A stretch of DNA of 33,605 nucleotides from CAG-488 sp051881315 (lineage in GTDB: Bacteria > Bacillota > Clostridia > Oscillospirales > Acutalibacteraceae). The stretch lies in contig JBJEPQ010000044.1 in the NCBI GenBank assembly GCA_051881315.1, forward strand, positions 1-33,605, read 5' to 3'. This document shows, one piece after another, positions 7,430 through 16,906 of this stretch (the stretch's first letter is position 1; every line of letters begins with the position of its first letter). The notes beneath the pieces are model-generated. The model was not told where the DNA came from. It searched no databases and saw nothing but the letters and a program-made list of their open reading frames with translations. The position numbers and the translations under genes are program-made.

Positions 7430-8663
7430 TCTTTTCCGCCCTCTTTTTTCTTTCGCCCGATCTTGATACCGCAAGCACCATTCCCATTTCAACAAGCTGC
7501 ATGACAAGTGCCGTGCCGCCGTAGCTGAAAAACGGGAGCGAAATACCCGTATTCGGCATCAGATCTGTTACGACTAAGATATTGAGAATTGTCTGCAAGC
7601 CGACCTGAAGCGATATTCCGAGAACAAGCAGACGTTCAAACATACTTTTAGCCTTTGTTGCAATAACAAAACCTCTGAAAACAAGTGCGGCAAAAAGCAG
7701 AATGATAAGCACGCTGCGGAAGAAGCCAAGCTCCTCACCGACGATAGCAAAGATGAAATCGTTCTGCGGTTCGGGCATATAGAGGTATTTCTGCCTTGAA
7801 TTGCCGAGACCGAGACCGAAAAATCCGCCCGATCCAAGGGCAAACAACGACTGATTGGTCTGCCAGCGTGAATCAACATCATCGTAATCCTTATGAATAA
7901 AGGAATCTATTCTGTCCGCCTGATACGGATCAAGGAGCTGATCCCTGAATATCACAACAACGGCAATCAGCAAAATGCCCACGGTAAAGCCCAGTATAAA
8001 CCAACGTCTGTCAACTCCGCCGAGGAAAAGCATTCCGATTCCGATAAGCATGATTAGTATCGTACAGGAAAGATGCTTTTCAAGGTATATCAGCACGCAC
8101 AGAAAACCGAGCAAGCCGAAAAGAGCAAGAGAAACCCACCACTTGGTCTCTATCTGATGTCTGTATTTTTCCAAAAGCCACGCAAAAAACATTATTATTC
8201 CGAGCTTTGCAACATCGGAGGGCTGGAACACAATACCGAGCTTCAGCCAGCGTTTGAAATCCTCCTTGCCGTCCAGCCTGTATGGGTGAATGAGCACCAA
8301 AATAAGCAGTACGAGCGACACAGCGAAGATGATAGGCGTCACTTTTTTCATAAGCTCCGGATTGATTCTTGAAATTATGAACATCAGCACAACGCCGACA
8401 AGGGCGAAGCCGAGCTGACGCTTGATGTAATAGGTTGCGTCATAATTTGTTGCGGAATCGTACTTGGCGCTGATATAGCTTGCGGAAAACATCATCACCA
8501 GTCCTACTGTCAAAAGCATCAGCACAAGCACCATATAAACGATGTCAAATCCGCCGCCGATGAATACATCCAGACCGAACAGTCTGAATTTACTTTTTGA
8601 TTTCTTTGAAGACGATGCAGTTGAATTTTTCTCTGCCGTCTGTCTGAGCTGTTCGGATGACAT
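7422..8663 (-). CDS. ftsW: Septal peptidoglycan polymerase FtsW (SEDS family)
   Basis: A multispanning membrane glycosyltransferase that polymerises lipid II at the septum together with its cognate transpeptidase. The 413-residue protein has a Ser/Lys-rich cytoplasmic N-terminus (about 1-30) and about ten membrane segments. Family landmarks are RWLKLGIVFQPSD, SLFALGSGGFFGLGLGNSRQK, PEPQNDFIFAIVGEELG and NTGISLPFFSYGGTAL. GGGGGAG precedes the ATG. RodA and SpoVE are close relatives; placement between mraY and murG favours FtsW. It stands where murD-ftsW is often found, but no murD is present. Confidence 0.94.
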   Translation of the reverse strand: MSSEQLRQTAEKNSTASSSKKSKSKFRLFGLDVFIGGGFDIVYMVLVLMLLTVGLVMMFSASYISAKYDSATNYDATYYIKRQLGFALVGVVLMFIISRINPELMKKVTPIIFAVSLVLLILVLIHPYRLDGKEDFKRWLKLGIVFQPSDVAKLGIIMFFAWLLEKYRHQIETKWWVSLALFGLLGFLCVLIYLEKHLSCTILIMLIGIGMLFLGGVDRRWFILGFTVGILLIAVVVIFRDQLLDPYQADRIDSFIHKDYDDVDSRWQTNQSLFALGSGGFFGLGLGNSRQKYLYMPEPQNDFIFAIVGEELGFFRSVLIILLFAALVFRGFVIATKAKSMFERLLVLGISLQVGLQTILNILVVTDLMPNTGISLPFFSYGGTALVMQLVEMGMVLAVSRSGERKKRAEKNA

Positions 8664-8690
8664 TCTCCGTCTCCCCCTTTTATAATATGT

Positions 8691-9713
8691 TTATCTTGAA
8701 AAACCGCCGTAATACATAACTATAATTCCGATTATTCCGCCGATCAGATTGACCGTGCAGAAAACCGAGTCGATCTTCTTTTCACTCCAGCCGCCCATCT
8801 CAAAGTGATGATGGATCGGAGCCATTCTGAAGATTCTCTTGCCGTGGGTGAGCTTGAAATATCCGATCTGAATAACGTCGGACATTCCCTCGATGAAATA
8901 TATTATGCCCGTAAGAACAAGAATGATCGGACAGTCAAAGGCATAAGCTATTGCAACCACCATACCGCCGAGGAACATTGAGCCTGTATCGCCCATAAAG
9001 ACCTTTGCAGGATATCTGTTCCATACGAAGAAACCTGCACAACCGCCGAGCAGAGCCGCCGAAATTACGCCGATTCCGAGACACTTATGAACAAGAGCCA
9101 TAACAATGAAGCTGATCGCCGCAGTTGCCGTAACCGATGAGCAAAGTCCGTCAATTCCGTCGGTAAAGTTGACGGCGTTGATCGCTCCGTAAAGCACGCA
9201 CACGCCGAGGATCCAGAACCACACGCCGAGCGAAACCTTGCCGACAAAGGGAATGAACATATACGGATCCTTATCCATCGCAAGGAAAAGGCTGGTGAGG
9301 TATGCGGCGCAGATCACAAGCTGAGCGATAGTTTTTTGGAGTATCGAAAGTCCGAGATTGCGTTTTTTTACGACCTTTATGTAGTCGTCGGCAAAACCGA
9401 CAAGTCCGAACATAAGAGCCATAATAATGCCTGCCCAGAGCTTGGTTTTCTCGTCATCATGTATTCCGAGACCGTTGCCCGTGAGCGAATTGATAATAAG
9501 CACGACTGCCGCCGAGCAGAAAATACCGATGATGAACATTATTCCGCCCATTGTCGGTGTACCCTGCTTTTTCTTGTGCCACTTAGGGCCGATATCGAGT
9601 ATCGTCTGACCGAACTTGAGCTTGTGAAGCCACGGAATAATTCCGTAGCCGAGCAATGCCGTTATTCCGAACGCTCCGAGAGCGCTGAGTACAATAGCCA
9701 AAATACCGTTCAT
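8691..9713 (-). CDS. mraY: Phospho-N-acetylmuramoyl-pentapeptide transferase MraY
   Basis: Makes lipid I by moving phospho-MurNAc-pentapeptide onto undecaprenyl phosphate. About 340 residues with ten membrane segments. Conserved features seen are GTPTMGG near residue 55, the magnesium-binding ADDYIK, NFTDGIDGL, VFMGDTGS and the C-terminal HHHFEMGGWSE. The ATG at 9713 is chosen because AGGTGG lies five bases upstream; a GTG at 9722 in frame would overlap that site. The gap to ftsW is 27 bases. Confidence 0.97.
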   Translation of the reverse strand: MNGILAIVLSALGAFGITALLGYGIIPWLHKLKFGQTILDIGPKWHKKKQGTPTMGGIMFIIGIFCSAAVVLIINSLTGNGLGIHDDEKTKLWAGIIMALMFGLVGFADDYIKVVKKRNLGLSILQKTIAQLVICAAYLTSLFLAMDKDPYMFIPFVGKVSLGVWFWILGVCVLYGAINAVNFTDGIDGLCSSVTATAAISFIVMALVHKCLGIGVISAALLGGCAGFFVWNRYPAKVFMGDTGSMFLGGMVVAIAYAFDCPIILVLTGIIYFIEGMSDVIQIGYFKLTHGKRIFRMAPIHHHFEMGGWSEKKIDSVFCTVNLIGGIIGIIVMYYGGFSR

Positions 9714-9745
9714 TTGATCCACCTGTTTCCTTTCAACCCCGAATA

Positions 9746-11104
9746 TTATTTATCCATTCTGCCGTAAAGGTCGTTTATCACGTCCTCAAGAGCCATACCT
9801 CGGCTCGCCTTGAAGAGGACGGCGTCGCCCTGTTTCAGCGTTTCAAAGAGCTTGTCGGCAAGAGCCTTTTTATCCGTAAAGGCATACACCTCGGGAACAC
9901 CGCATTCCCTCGCTTTTTCTGCGGCGGCAAGCGATCTTTCACCGTAGGTCATAAACACATCGACCTTTGCCTTTGCCGCAAGCAAGCCTGCGTTTCTGTG
10001 TGATTCCTCGCTGATCGTTCCAAGCTCAAGCATATCTCCGAGCACTGCGATCTTTCTGTCGGCTTTCAGCTCGGAAAGCATCTTTAAAGCCGCTCTCTGT
10101 GAATCGGGACTTGCATTGTAGCAGTCCTCGATAAACCTGATACCGTTGACGGTTTTCATCCTCTGTCTCATTCCGGACGGAGTGTACTTCGCCAAGCCTC
10201 TGACAGCCTCATCGGGAGTAACTCCGAGCTGCATACCAGTTCCGAATGCGGCAAGCGCATTATAAACATTGTGTCTGCCGATTGTAGGAATTACGGCATG
10301 CTGTGTTTTATCGCCGAAAACTATATCAAACTCTGTTTTATCTTCATTCTGTTCAATGTTGACAGCCCTGTAATCACAGGTCTTATCGTCAATTCCGTAG
10401 TAAAAAACAGGATGATTTTCAATTACCGCGCCCGCAAGGTACGGATCGTCGCCGTTAAGCAGGATCGGGCAGTTTTCACGAAGTCCGTCAAGGATCTCTA
10501 ACTTTGCCTTGAGGATATTCTCCCTCGATCCGAGGTTCTCCATATGAGAAACTCCGATATTGCTGATAATGGCTACGGTCGGCTCTGCGATCAGGGAAAG
10601 CTCGGAGATCTCTCCCCTGCTGCTCATTCCCATTTCTATAACAGCCGCTCCCGTGTCCTCGTCAAGTCTCATCAAGGTACGGGGCAGACCGATGTTATTG
10701 TTGAGATTGCCCTCTGTCTTGAGCGCATTGAATTTTTCATTGAGAACGCACCATGTCATTTCCTTTGTCGTGGTCTTGCCGACGCTTCCTGTCAGTCCGA
10801 CAACGGGAATGTCAAAGGTATTTCTGTACCAATGCGCAAGCTGCATAAGAGCCTTATGCGTATCCTCAACCCTGATGAACACGCCCTCGGCATCAACATC
10901 GTGATGTATCATCGCCGCAGAAGCTCCGTTCGCCAATGCGGAAGCGGTGAACGTGTGTCCGTCAAAATTTTCGCCCTTTATAGCAATATAAAGACAGCCC
11001 GGCTTGCAGAGCCTTGAATCAATGCAGATCTCCGATATCTCGGCGTCCTTATTGCAGGTTCCGCCGACAGCGTCGGCGATTTGTTTTACGGTTAGTTTTT
11101 TCAT
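9746..11104 (-). CDS. murF: UDP-MurNAc-tripeptide:D-Ala-D-Ala ligase MurF
   Basis: Adds D-Ala-D-Ala to the tripeptide precursor using ATP in the cytoplasm. Residues 106-112 are the ATP loop GSVGKTT. The order of domains (uridine-binding N-terminus, central ATPase, C-terminal ligase domain with FKASRGMALE) and the 452-residue length are typical. The ATG overlaps the murE TGA by four bases (ATGA), pointing to translational coupling. Confidence 0.96.
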   Translation of the reverse strand: MKKLTVKQIADAVGGTCNKDAEISEICIDSRLCKPGCLYIAIKGENFDGHTFTASALANGASAAMIHHDVDAEGVFIRVEDTHKALMQLAHWYRNTFDIPVVGLTGSVGKTTTKEMTWCVLNEKFNALKTEGNLNNNIGLPRTLMRLDEDTGAAVIEMGMSSRGEISELSLIAEPTVAIISNIGVSHMENLGSRENILKAKLEILDGLRENCPILLNGDDPYLAGAVIENHPVFYYGIDDKTCDYRAVNIEQNEDKTEFDIVFGDKTQHAVIPTIGRHNVYNALAAFGTGMQLGVTPDEAVRGLAKYTPSGMRQRMKTVNGIRFIEDCYNASPDSQRAALKMLSELKADRKIAVLGDMLELGTISEESHRNAGLLAAKAKVDVFMTYGERSLAAAEKARECGVPEVYAFTDKKALADKLFETLKQGDAVLFKASRGMALEDVINDLYGRMDK

Positions 11105-12543
11105 TTTTTAAAATTCGCTCCATCATTAAGTATTTGCTTTACAATCTCTCGCTCATCGTAGTGAATTTTTTCTGTTCCGAGGATCTGATAGTTTTCGTGT
11201 CCTTTTCCTGCGATAAGCACCGTGTCGCCCGGCTTCGCCTCAACGATTGCCGCTCTGATAGCTTCGGTTCTGTCGGTTATCCTGACATAGTCTTTTTTGT
11301 CAAGATCTGCGACAATATCGTCAATAATCGAGTCGGGATCCTCCGTCCTCGGATTATCCGAGGTCACATAGACAAGATCCGAATACTGACAGGCAATTTT
11401 GCCCATTATCGACCTTTTTGTCTTGTCTCTGTCGCCTCCGCATCCGAATACGGTGATTATACGCTTTTCATATATAACTTTTATCGTTTTCAGCACATTT
11501 TTCAAGGAATCCGGAGTATGGGCAAAATCTATAAGAATTGTAATTTGCCTGTCGTTCGGCACTTTTTCTATTCTGCCTTTTACGGTATTCATTTCAGAAA
11601 CAGCCCTGACAGCACGCTTCATATCAACATTCATAACCATTCCGACGCTCAGCGCCGCCAAGGAATTGTAAACCGAAAATCTGCCGATAACGTTGTAAAC
11701 AATATCGTAATTTCCGCCCTTAGAAGTGAGCGTATATTCAACTCCGTCATGATACAGATTGACGTTTTCGGCTTTCACATCGGCTTTTTCGTCGATAGCA
11801 TAGGTTATTACCTTGCCCTTTGCATGCTTTTTCATAACGGGAGCATAGCTGTCGTCGGCATTGATAACGCAAACGTCGCTGTTTTCCATAAGAATACCCT
11901 TCGCCTCGGCGTATTCCTCCATCGTTTTATGATAGTCAAGGTGCTCTCTTGAAAGATTGCTGAAAACACCGATATCGTAATTTATTCCGTACGTCCTGAG
12001 TTGAACAAGAGCCTGTGACGAGGTCTCCATAATGCAGACGTCGCAGCCTGCCATTTTCATCATATACAGATATCTGTGAAGTCCTGCCGGATCGGGTGTT
12101 GTGTAGTCGGCAGGATATTTTTCATTGCCGATAACCACCTCGACCGTTCCGATAACTCCGACCTTGTAGCCGTTCTCTTCAAGAATCTTTTTGATGATAA
12201 AGGTTGTGGTCGTCTTTCCGTTCGTTCCCGTCACGCCGATCATTTTCATTTCCCTATGGCAGTTACCGTAGTAATTTGCACACATCAGCGCATACGCCTT
12301 TCTTGTATTTTCAACAATAACGCTGTTCTTTATTCCGATATCTCGGTCGCAAATAACGACTGCGGCGCCCTTTTCAATGGCCTTGCGTGCAAAATCGTGT
12401 CCGTCACTTCTATTTCCCTTTACACATACAAAAGCGCTTGAATTTCTTACATTCCTTGAATCGTCGGTCACGTTTGCGATTTCAGGGTTCAATGTGCAAC
12501 CTTTTTTAATTTCAATTCCGTTAAGCAATTCCTGCAGCTTCAT
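11101..12543 (-). CDS. murE: UDP-MurNAc-dipeptide: meso-DAP ligase MurE
   Basis: Adds the third residue of the stem peptide. Residues 106-112 are GTNGKTT, and YTTPDPAGL (about 147-155) is a conserved region contacting UDP-MurNAc. Residues 396-399 read DNPR, the motif linked to meso-diaminopimelate specificity (lysine-adding enzymes differ there), so the cell wall is predicted to be DAP type. A Lys near 215 (AEAKG) fits the carbamylated Lys. Length 480. It follows ftsI by 18 bases and overlaps murF by four. Confidence 0.95.
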   Translation of the reverse strand: MKLQELLNGIEIKKGCTLNPEIANVTDDSRNVRNSSAFVCVKGNRSDGHDFARKAIEKGAAVVICDRDIGIKNSVIVENTRKAYALMCANYYGNCHREMKMIGVTGTNGKTTTTFIIKKILEENGYKVGVIGTVEVVIGNEKYPADYTTPDPAGLHRYLYMMKMAGCDVCIMETSSQALVQLRTYGINYDIGVFSNLSREHLDYHKTMEEYAEAKGILMENSDVCVINADDSYAPVMKKHAKGKVITYAIDEKADVKAENVNLYHDGVEYTLTSKGGNYDIVYNVIGRFSVYNSLAALSVGMVMNVDMKRAVRAVSEMNTVKGRIEKVPNDRQITILIDFAHTPDSLKNVLKTIKVIYEKRIITVFGCGGDRDKTKRSIMGKIACQYSDLVYVTSDNPRTEDPDSIIDDIVADLDKKDYVRITDRTEAIRAAIVEAKPGDTVLIAGKGHENYQILGTEKIHYDEREIVKQILNDGANFKK

Positions 12544-12561
12544 AATTAACCTCCGCTGAAT

Positions 12562-14853
12562 TTAATGATCGGAAATTCCCGACATTGTTCTGAAATAAAC
12601 CGTCACTGTTGAGCCGTATTCTATTTCTGCACCCTTTTCCGAGCTTTGACGGTAAGCCGTCAAATTCTCATCGGAAAGGGAATTTCCCGAAACCTTTATG
12701 TTTATTCCGGCGTTCACCGCGGCGTAGTTCGCCTCGGTTATCGTCATTCCGGTAAAGTCCGGAACCTCGGCTTTCAGCTTTTTCTTCTGCTCGTCGGTAT
12801 ACAGCACTATTATACCGCCCTGCGGGATATACTGTCCCGAAGCAGGCATCTGAGAAAGAACGGTGTCTCCGTCCCCGACAACCTTAACGCTGAAATTATC
12901 GTTTTCAAGCGATGAAACCGCTTCGTCAACTGCCTTTCCCGTAACGCCCGGCACCTGAACATCAAGCAGAGCCTTTTCGGAATCGTTATACTGACGTTCA
13001 ACGTTGAGATAAGTCAGAGTTTTTTCAATAACCTCGCCGGCAACGGGAGCTGCGACTGCACCGCCGCCCGATGCACCCTGAGGCTCATCAACAACTATCA
13101 GAACGGTGATCTTGGGATCGTTGGACGGTGCAACTCCGACAAATGAAGCTACAACCTGACCGACGTCGTTCAGCTTATCCGATGTACCTGTTTTGCCGCC
13201 TACACGGTAGCCTGCGACATAGGCGTTCTTTGCAGTTCCGTTGAGAGCAACCTGCTCCATAGAAGCCATAATCTTCTCCGAAGTCGATTCGGAAATAACC
13301 TGTCTTTTCACAACGGGCTGAGTTCTGGATACAACGTTTCCCTCGCTGTCAAGCGTTTTGCTGACCACATAGGGCTGCATGAGCTTTCCGTCGTTTGCAA
13401 TAGCATTGACCGCCGTTATCATCTGTATCGGAGTTATCTGGAAGGACTGACCGAACGATGAGCTGGCAAGGTTGACAACCGTCATTTTATCCTTTTCAAA
13501 GTATGTTGTGCCGGCTTTCGGAGAGGTCTCTCCGGGCAGGTCAATTCCCGTTTTCTCCGTAAAACCGAACGCTTCAAAATACTTGTAAAACGTGTCAACT
13601 CCGAGTCTCTGACCGATCGTTATAAAATACGGGTTACAGGAATTCATCAATCCCTCGGTGAGAGTCTGAGTTCCGTGACCTGCGGTATTGTGGCAGGAAT
13701 AAATTCTGTCGGCAACCGAAATTGAGCCTGTGCAGGTAAAGTTCTCGTCGTACTTAACCGCATTTTCCTCAAGTCCTGCCGCCATTGTAATAACCTTGAA
13801 TACAGAACCCGGCTCGTAGGTATCGGTTATCGCCCTGTTTCTCCACTGAGCGTACATTGCCTCCTGATACGCATTCTCTTTCTTCTTTTCGTCTGTAATT
13901 TTTTCTATGCTTTCGGCAATTTTTTTATCGTGAATCGCATACGGATCATTGAGGTCGTAATCCGACTTTGATGACATCGCAAGGATTGCGCCCGTCTCGA
14001 CCTCCATAACTATGCCCGTACAGCTTTTCGCCTTGCTTGTTTCGTAACAGGCGGAAAGCGAATTTTCAAGATATCTCTGAATTGTTTCGTCGATCGTAAG
14101 CACAAGGCTTGTTCCCTGCTCGGCTTCATATACAGACTTGTATTCGATATCCTGAGCCACAGAGGAATTACTCCTTGCGGAGATAACTCTGCCGTCAACG
14201 CCGGTGAGCGTGCTGTTGTAGAAGGATTCAATGCCGGAGCGTCCGTCATTGTCCATTCCCGTAAATCCGATGATCTGAGAGGCAAGGGTTGAGTAAGGAT
14301 AATATCGCTTGACATCCTCGTCAATCATAACAAGTGAGCCGTAGCTCTGATCGTTATTATCCTTGTCCTTGAACGTACCTTTAACAAAAGCTTCAAGCTT
14401 ATCCTTTTCCTCTTTTTCCACCTTTGTCTTAATTATGACGCTGTTGTACTGTTTATATGACGCTTTATCCTCAAGATATCCCCTTGAAACTCCGAGGACA
14501 TTGATAAGCGTTGAATAAACTTTTTCTTTTGCTTCCGACGGAGCGTCGGCAAAGGCGGTTGCGTTGAGCGAAATTTTCCACGCAGATGCGCTCTGAGCAA
14601 GCACCGACATATTCGCATCGTAGATAACGCCTCTCTGCGCCGTGATCGTCGTGTCGCTGAGCTGCTGAGTTTCCGCCTTCGTTTTGAAATACTCGCCCTT
14701 ATAAAGCTGAGTGTAGCCCAATCCGAATATCGTTGAACCGAAGCCTAAAATAATCAGTCCCGCAAGAAGTCCCATCGTTCTTTGATGAAGATTTTTCATT
14801 ATTATTTTCTTCGGTCTGAGTATTTTGTTTATATTCATCTTCAAAACGATCAT
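12562..14853 (-). CDS. ftsI: Division transpeptidase with PASTA domains (FtsI/PBP2B/SpoVD type)
   Basis: A class B penicillin-binding protein that cross-links septal peptidoglycan. One membrane anchor lies at about residues 27-47, then a dimerisation/pedestal region with QRGVIYDANMSVLA. The transpeptidase domain has SVFK at 350-353 (Ser nucleophile), SCN at 405-407 and KTG at 554-556. Two PASTA domains follow at about 629-687 and 692-755. Start choice is uncertain: AGGAAGG abuts the ATG at 14853, so the real start may be the TTG at 14844 or the ATG at 14838, shortening the protein by three or five residues. PASTA domains also occur in SpoVD, so a sporulation role cannot be excluded, although it is the only class B PBP in the cluster. 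Confidence 0.93.
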   Translation of the reverse strand: MIVLKMNINKILRPKKIIMKNLHQRTMGLLAGLIILGFGSTIFGLGYTQLYKGEYFKTKAETQQLSDTTITAQRGVIYDANMSVLAQSASAWKISLNATAFADAPSEAKEKVYSTLINVLGVSRGYLEDKASYKQYNSVIIKTKVEKEEKDKLEAFVKGTFKDKDNNDQSYGSLVMIDEDVKRYYPYSTLASQIIGFTGMDNDGRSGIESFYNSTLTGVDGRVISARSNSSVAQDIEYKSVYEAEQGTSLVLTIDETIQRYLENSLSACYETSKAKSCTGIVMEVETGAILAMSSKSDYDLNDPYAIHDKKIAESIEKITDEKKKENAYQEAMYAQWRNRAITDTYEPGSVFKVITMAAGLEENAVKYDENFTCTGSISVADRIYSCHNTAGHGTQTLTEGLMNSCNPYFITIGQRLGVDTFYKYFEAFGFTEKTGIDLPGETSPKAGTTYFEKDKMTVVNLASSSFGQSFQITPIQMITAVNAIANDGKLMQPYVVSKTLDSEGNVVSRTQPVVKRQVISESTSEKIMASMEQVALNGTAKNAYVAGYRVGGKTGTSDKLNDVGQVVASFVGVAPSNDPKITVLIVVDEPQGASGGGAVAAPVAGEVIEKTLTYLNVERQYNDSEKALLDVQVPGVTGKAVDEAVSSLENDNFSVKVVGDGDTVLSQMPASGQYIPQGGIIVLYTDEQKKKLKAEVPDFTGMTITEANYAAVNAGINIKVSGNSLSDENLTAYRQSSEKGAEIEYGSTVTVYFRTMSGISDH

Positions 14854-14893
14854 CCTTCCTGCACTAAATATATATCTCTATAAAATCGCTCTA

Positions 14894-14915
14894 AGGGCGG
14901 AAAATTTTCCGCCCT
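14894..14915. promoter_or_regulatory. 22-bp perfect palindrome between ftsL and ftsI
   Basis: The sequence AGGGCGGAAAA is followed immediately by its reverse complement. In RNA it could form a short GC-rich hairpin with a tiny loop. On the minus strand it is not followed by a T tract, so it is a poor terminator. It may be an operator, an attenuation hairpin or a processing site. Confidence 0.5.
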
Positions 14916-14956
14916 CGCCGTTCATATCATAAATATGTGTTTCCCCTGTTTTGTAT

Positions 14957-15433
14957 TCATTGATCCGTATCCCTCTGAGCAGACTGCGCACCGTCCTGCT
15001 CCGACATATCGAAGTATCTGACCTGATAGCTTTCACGCTTGACCATTCCCAGACGTGTCTGAGCATACTCCTCGATCTTGTCCATCGACATCAGCGAGTT
15101 GAACTGCATTCTGAGTCTGACATTCTCGCTCTGAGCGGTCTGGAGAGCAGCTTTCTGATTTGCAAGATCACTCTGACAGTTCGTCAGCATAACTCTGCTG
15201 TAAATGAGCGAACCGAGAATGAGAAGTGCCGCAATGGCGATCACGCACGCCTTGAGTGCGGCGATCCTGCTTGCCTTGATTTCGTTCTGTGCCTGCTCAA
15301 GGCTGATCGGCTTCGATTCAATAACCTTTGGAATATGTATTTTTTTCTTCTTGCGTTCAACGGGTACATATCCGTTTTTGGTGTTATCGAATAAATCGAG
15401 ATCAAGGGCCAAGCCGTTGTCATGGTTTGCCAT
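14957..15433 (-). CDS. ftsL: Cell division protein FtsL-like, septum formation initiator family
   Basis: A 158-residue bitopic protein: a long Lys-rich cytoplasmic part, one membrane helix at about 58-80 and an extracytoplasmic coiled coil at about 85-125 (heptads through QSDLANQKAALQTAQSENVRLR), then an acidic/Gln-rich tail. FtsL pairs with DivIC and DivIB to activate FtsWI. Sequence conservation in this family is low, so the call rests on architecture and position between rsmH and the class B PBP. AAAGGAG precedes the ATG. Confidence 0.85.
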   Translation of the reverse strand: MANHDNGLALDLDLFDNTKNGYVPVERKKKKIHIPKVIESKPISLEQAQNEIKASRIAALKACVIAIAALLILGSLIYSRVMLTNCQSDLANQKAALQTAQSENVRLRMQFNSLMSMDKIEEYAQTRLGMVKRESYQVRYFDMSEQDGAQSAQRDTDQ

Positions 15434-15486
15434 ATTCGTTCGCTCCTTTCAAAATTTGACGTCTTTTTATTTCATCTTTATGTGCT

Positions 15487-16410
15487 TTATATTTTTTCTA
15501 TTGCTCTGAGCCGTGCGCTGTGCGCCCTGAAATTCTCCCCGACTTCGTTTTCGGTCGGTGCCTTTGATTTAAACGGGAGCCTGCCCCTCGGCTTTCTTCC
15601 GCAAACGCAGACCGGAAATTCGGGAGGACACACACAGCCCTCGCAGAATTTATTGAATTTTTTCTTTACCATTCTGTCCTCAAGCGAATGGAAGGTTATT
15701 ATCGCTATCCTGCCCGACGGATTGAGGACTTCAAACATTGAGTCAAGCGCTTTGTCGAGCTTCTCAAGCTCTCCGTTTACCTCTATTCTCAAAGCCTGGA
15801 AGGTTTTTCTTGCAGGGTGAGAATCACGCTTCGCCTTCATCGGCATCGATTTTTTGATTATATCCACCAACTCAAAAGTGGCTTCGATCGGCTTAATTTC
15901 TCTCGCCTTTACGATATTTCTTGCAATCGACGGCGCAAACTTTTCCTCACCGTATGTATATATGATCCTTTGAAGCTCCTGCTGAGAGGCCGTGTTGACA
16001 AGATCGGCGGCGCTCATTCCCTCCATGCTCATTCTCATATCGAGCGGCGCGTCCTTGTGGAAGGAAAATCCCCGTTCATCGGTGTCAAGCTGGTGGGAGC
16101 TTACTCCGAGATCCGCCATAATTCCGTCAACCCCGTCGATATCAAGCTTTTTTAGTATCGCTTCGATATTGACAAAATTGTCGTGAACGACCGTAACTCT
16201 GCCGTTATCCTTAAAGCGTTCCCGCAGGTTTTCGATAGCTTCGGGATCCTGATCTATTGCAATTATTCTGCCCGTCGTCAGCTTTTCGGCAACTGCGGCG
16301 CAGTGTCCGCCGCCCCCTGCCGTGCAGTCAACGTAAGTTCCGTCGGGACGGACATTCAAGGCTTCTATCGTTTCGTTAAAAAGTACGGGAATGTGTTTAA
16401 ACTCGCTCAT
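15487..16410 (-). CDS. rsmH: 16S rRNA (cytosine1402-N4)-methyltransferase RsmH
   Basis: Methylates C1402 of 16S rRNA at the decoding site using S-adenosylmethionine. Near the N-terminus are HIPVLFNETIEAL and the SAM loop DCTAGGGGH; later come DLGVSSHQLD, RGFSF, DMRM and FHSLEDRMVK, all typical. The 307-residue length is normal. The start ATG overlaps the mraZ TGA (TGATG). The C-terminal CxxC-like cluster (CEGCVCPPEFPVCVCG) is usual in clostridial members. Confidence 0.97.
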   Translation of the reverse strand: MSEFKHIPVLFNETIEALNVRPDGTYVDCTAGGGGHCAAVAEKLTTGRIIAIDQDPEAIENLRERFKDNGRVTVVHDNFVNIEAILKKLDIDGVDGIMADLGVSSHQLDTDERGFSFHKDAPLDMRMSMEGMSAADLVNTASQQELQRIIYTYGEEKFAPSIARNIVKAREIKPIEATFELVDIIKKSMPMKAKRDSHPARKTFQALRIEVNGELEKLDKALDSMFEVLNPSGRIAIITFHSLEDRMVKKKFNKFCEGCVCPPEFPVCVCGRKPRGRLPFKSKAPTENEVGENFRAHSARLRAIEKI

Positions 16411-16829
16411 CAGAACGGAAGTGAAATCTTCTCAGGCACAGATATCGAGTTTATCATAGCTTCGTAGCGTTCCTTGGACCATATCTCAACTCTCATGCCC
16501 ATACCGACAATCACGATATCACGGACAATGCCTGCCTTTTCGATAAATCTTGAAGGCATTAAAACTCGGCTCTGCGAATCCATTTCACAGTTTTCGCTGT
16601 TGAGAAAAAATATTCTCTGAAGATCCGTTCTGTCAACCCCGTCATTGACAAACAAAAGCGACTTTGTTATTTCTTCCCATTGCTCCTCACGGTATATTCT
16701 GAGACACTGCTCATCCGGCTTTGCGAAAAGAACAAACTCCTTGCTGCCGATCATATCCCTGATCTTAGGAGGCATAACTATTCTTTTTTTAGCGTCGAGA
16801 GTACGCTCATAACAGCCGTTAAACTGCAT
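16410..16829 (-). CDS. mraZ: Transcriptional regulator MraZ
   Basis: First gene of the dcw operon and, in other bacteria, a repressor of its own operon. The 139-residue protein has two AbrB-like halves, each with the DxxxR region (LDAKKRIVMP near residues 11-20 and MDSQSRVLMP near 83-92). The ATG at 16829 is chosen because a full AAGGAGG lies about eight bases upstream; in-frame ATGs at 16850 and 16865 lack a site. It would be expected to bind repeats near the promoter at 16907-16934. Confidence 0.96.
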   Translation of the reverse strand: MQFNGCYERTLDAKKRIVMPPKIRDMIGSKEFVLFAKPDEQCLRIYREEQWEEITKSLLFVNDGVDRTDLQRIFFLNSENCEMDSQSRVLMPSRFIEKAGIVRDIVIVGMGMRVEIWSKERYEAMINSISVPEKISLPF

Positions 16830-16845
16830 AATTTTTGCCTCCTTT

Positions 16846-16897
16846 TCCATAATTTGCTTCCACATCGTGGGTTTTTTGCGTAAAGTCGCTCCACTTT
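16846..16897 (-). promoter_or_regulatory. Candidate MraZ boxes in the mraZ leader
   Basis: On the minus strand an AAAGTGGAG lies at 16889-16897, with degenerate TGTGGAAG and TATGGAAA copies nearer the gene. Known MraZ operators are runs of G-T-G-G-type boxes about 10 bp apart; the spacing here (about 31 and 13) is not regular, so only the first box is convincing. Confidence 0.3.
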
Positions 16898-16906
16898 TGT
16901 AACTTA

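Noticed and set aside
7430..7507. N-terminal extension of MurG
   Set aside because: It lies wholly inside ftsW and precedes a clear start with its own ribosome binding site and family-typical N-terminus.
11014..11952. 312-residue open frame on the plus strand, antisense to murF and murE
   Set aside because: A shadow of strongly conserved genes; its translation is low-quality and Cys/Phe-rich with no domain, and no promoter or ribosome site was seen.
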